Shown here: positions 62,893 through 64,000 of the stretch, one piece after another
Position numbering within the stretch: position 1 is the first letter of the stretch
How the letters are laid out: each line of letters starts with the position of its first letter
Made by a program: the position numbers and the translations under genes
Source: Burkholderia latens
GTDB lineage: Bacteria; Pseudomonadota; Gammaproteobacteria; Burkholderiales; Burkholderiaceae
Assembly (NCBI RefSeq): GCF_902499045.1
Contig: NZ_CABVPL010000042.1
Location: 1 to 64,000 of the forward strand
DNA: 64,000 nt
Reading direction: 5' to 3'
Notes under the pieces: model-generated
Database searches by the model: none
Seen by the model: the letters and a program-made list of their open reading frames with translations, nothing else
What the model was told of the DNA's origin: nothing

Positions 62893-63864
62893 ATGCACTA
62901 TCGAAGGCTAGGCCGCTCGGGCCTGCAGATCAGCGCGCTTTCGCTCGGCTCGTGGGTCACTTACGGCAACCAGGTCGACCAGCGTCTTGCGCGTGAATGT
63001 CTCGCCGCGGCGCGCGACGCCGGCGTCAACTTTTTCGACAACGCCGAGGTCTACGCGGGCGGCAAATCAGAGGAAATCATGGGCCACGCGCTCAAGGCGC
63101 TCGGCTGGCCGCGCATCAGCTACCTCGTGTCCACGAAATTCTTCTGGGGGCTCGCGGAAGCGCCGAACCAGTATCACACGCTGAACCGCAAATATCTGCT
63201 GAACGCGATCGACGGCTCGCTACGGCGGCTGCAACTCGACTACGTCGATCTCGTCTATTGCCATCGTCCCGATCCGAACACGCCGATCGAGGAAACCGTG
63301 TGGGCGATGAGCGACATGATCGTGCGCGGCAAGGCGCTGTATTGGGGCACGTCGGAATGGAGCGCCGACGAGATTCGCGCCGCGTACGAAATCGCCGAGC
63401 GGCATCATCTGCACAAGCCGGTCGTCGAGCAGCCGCAGTACAACCTGTTCCACCGCACGAGGGTCGAGCAGGAATACGCGCGGCTCTACGACGACTATGG
63501 CCTTGGCCTGACGACCTGGAGCCCGCTGGCATCGGGCCTGCTTACCGGCAAGTACCGTAACGGCGTCCCGCCCGGCAGCCGCGCCGAACTGCACGGCTAC
63601 GACTGGCTTCGCGACCGGCTCACGGATCCGGCCAGCAACGACGTGGTCGAGCGTCTCGGCGCGATCGCTGCCGAACTCAGCTGCAGCACGGCCCAGCTCT
63701 CGATCGCCTGGGTGCTGTCGAATCCGCACGTGAGCTCGGTCATTACGGGCGCATCGCGAGTCGAGCAGGTTGGCGACAACATGCGGGCGGTCGACGTCGC
63801 AGCGAAGCTCACGCCCGAGGTCAAGCAGCGCATCCTGGACGCCGTCGGCGACACGTACGAGTAA
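62893..63864 (+). CDS. Aldo/keto reductase (potassium-channel beta subunit-like)
   Basis: A 323-residue NADPH-dependent oxidoreductase. The catalytic tetrad is visible: Asp/Tyr in [18 protein letters not shown] (about residues 48-65), Lys in VSTKFFWG (about residue 84) and His in [13 protein letters not shown] (about 118). NADPH binding is in [22 protein letters not shown]-like segments near 270-290. GGGAG precedes the ATG. The closest kin are KCNAB-like reductases (YghZ) acting on small aldehydes such as methylglyoxal. It is divergent from bdhA; rlmJ follows 111 bp downstream. Confidence 0.92.
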   Translation: MHYRRLGRSGLQISALSLGSWVTYGNQVDQRLARECLAAARDAGVNFFDNAEVYAGGKSEEIMGHALKALGWPRISYLVSTKFFWGLAEAPNQYHTLNRKYLLNAIDGSLRRLQLDYVDLVYCHRPDPNTPIEETVWAMSDMIVRGKALYWGTSEWSADEIRAAYEIAERHHLHKPVVEQPQYNLFHRTRVEQEYARLYDDYGLGLTTWSPLASGLLTGKYRNGVPPGSRAELHGYDWLRDRLTDPASNDVVERLGAIAAELSCSTAQLSIAWVLSNPHVSSVITGASRVEQVGDNMRAVDVAAKLTPEVKQRILDAVGDTYE

Positions 63865-63975
63865 GGCGGCGCACGGCCACTCGCGTACAATACGCGACCG
63901 CGTTGGCGCCCGGTCCAATGGCCGCGCGCGCCCGTCCGTTATCATCGATTCATCTTTCGTTCCAGGCAGTCAGCC

Positions 63976-64000
63976 ATGCTCAGTTATCGTCACGGTTTTC
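63976..64000 (+). CDS. rlmJ: 23S rRNA (adenine(2030)-N6)-methyltransferase, 5' end only (partial)
   Basis: Only eight codons are in the window: MLSYRHGF, the characteristic start of RlmJ (MLSYRHxFHAGNHADVLKH in full-length members). RlmJ methylates A2030 of 23S rRNA. The identification depends on this short opening and so needs the right-hand sequence. Confidence 0.7.

Overview
The window is GC-rich chromosomal DNA of a betaproteobacterium, almost certainly Burkholderia and most likely the Burkholderia cepacia complex. The protein family content (Ftr ferrous-iron system, HutF/HutG five-step histidine pathway, short HemP, Gram-negative porins, LysR abundance), the G/C-ending codon use and the gene neighbourhoods fit; the species call is inference from memory, not a search. 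I see no prophage, insertion sequence, integrase or CRISPR array. Nearly all genes look intact and native; the one clearly decayed gene is a short-chain dehydrogenase near 32.5-32.9 kb.

Layout. 0-2 kb: 5' end of an hrpA-like helicase divergent from argA, then yggX. 2-8 kb: acyl-CoA dehydrogenase, CoA-transferase and a metabolite:H+ symporter (probable carboxylate catabolism) divergent from a LysR gene. 7.8-11.3 kb: amino-acid permease, porin, Lrp-type regulator, tRNA-Val(CAC). 11.4-15 kb: putrescine-type genes (spuC, gamma-glutamylpolyamine synthetase, puuD). 15.7-23.9 kb: a complete hut operon (hutH-hutC-hutU-hutD-hutI-hutF-hutG, minus strand) with two HutC-type palindromes at a recognisable promoter. 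24-32.5 kb: amino-acid binding protein, phosphopantetheinyl transferase, alpha/beta hydrolase, LysR, MFS, photolyase, DHH phosphoesterase. 32.5-39 kb: SDR pseudogene, MFS plus lactonase operon, AraC regulator divergent from a fatty acid desaturase with a Gly-Gly-Ser tail, HAD phosphatase, tRNA-Ser(GGA). 39-43.5 kb: acetate locus (acs, DUF4212, Na+/solute symporter). 43.8-47 kb: DMT exporter, YqhA family, class I fumarase.

47-58 kb is an iron region: bfr, murI, bfd, a 20-residue membrane peptide, tonB-exbB-exbD, then hemP, and the ftrABCD ferrous-iron operon. Fur-box-like sequences precede bfr, bfd, hemP and ftrA. Downstream of hemP lies a structured, non-coding stretch ending in a strong terminator, which I consider the best candidate for a regulatory RNA here. 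58-64 kb holds housekeeping genes: uvrB, tyrB, a 3-hydroxybutyrate dehydrogenase, an aldo/keto reductase and the first codons of rlmJ.

The genes describe an amino-acid- and organic-acid-eating soil or opportunistic bacterium: histidine is degraded through formyl-glutamate to glutamate, polyamines go to GABA or succinate, acetate is taken up and activated, and iron is acquired both as TonB-dependent chelates or heme and as ferrous iron. Family names come from residue motifs read directly; pathway and operon statements are inference from neighbourhood.
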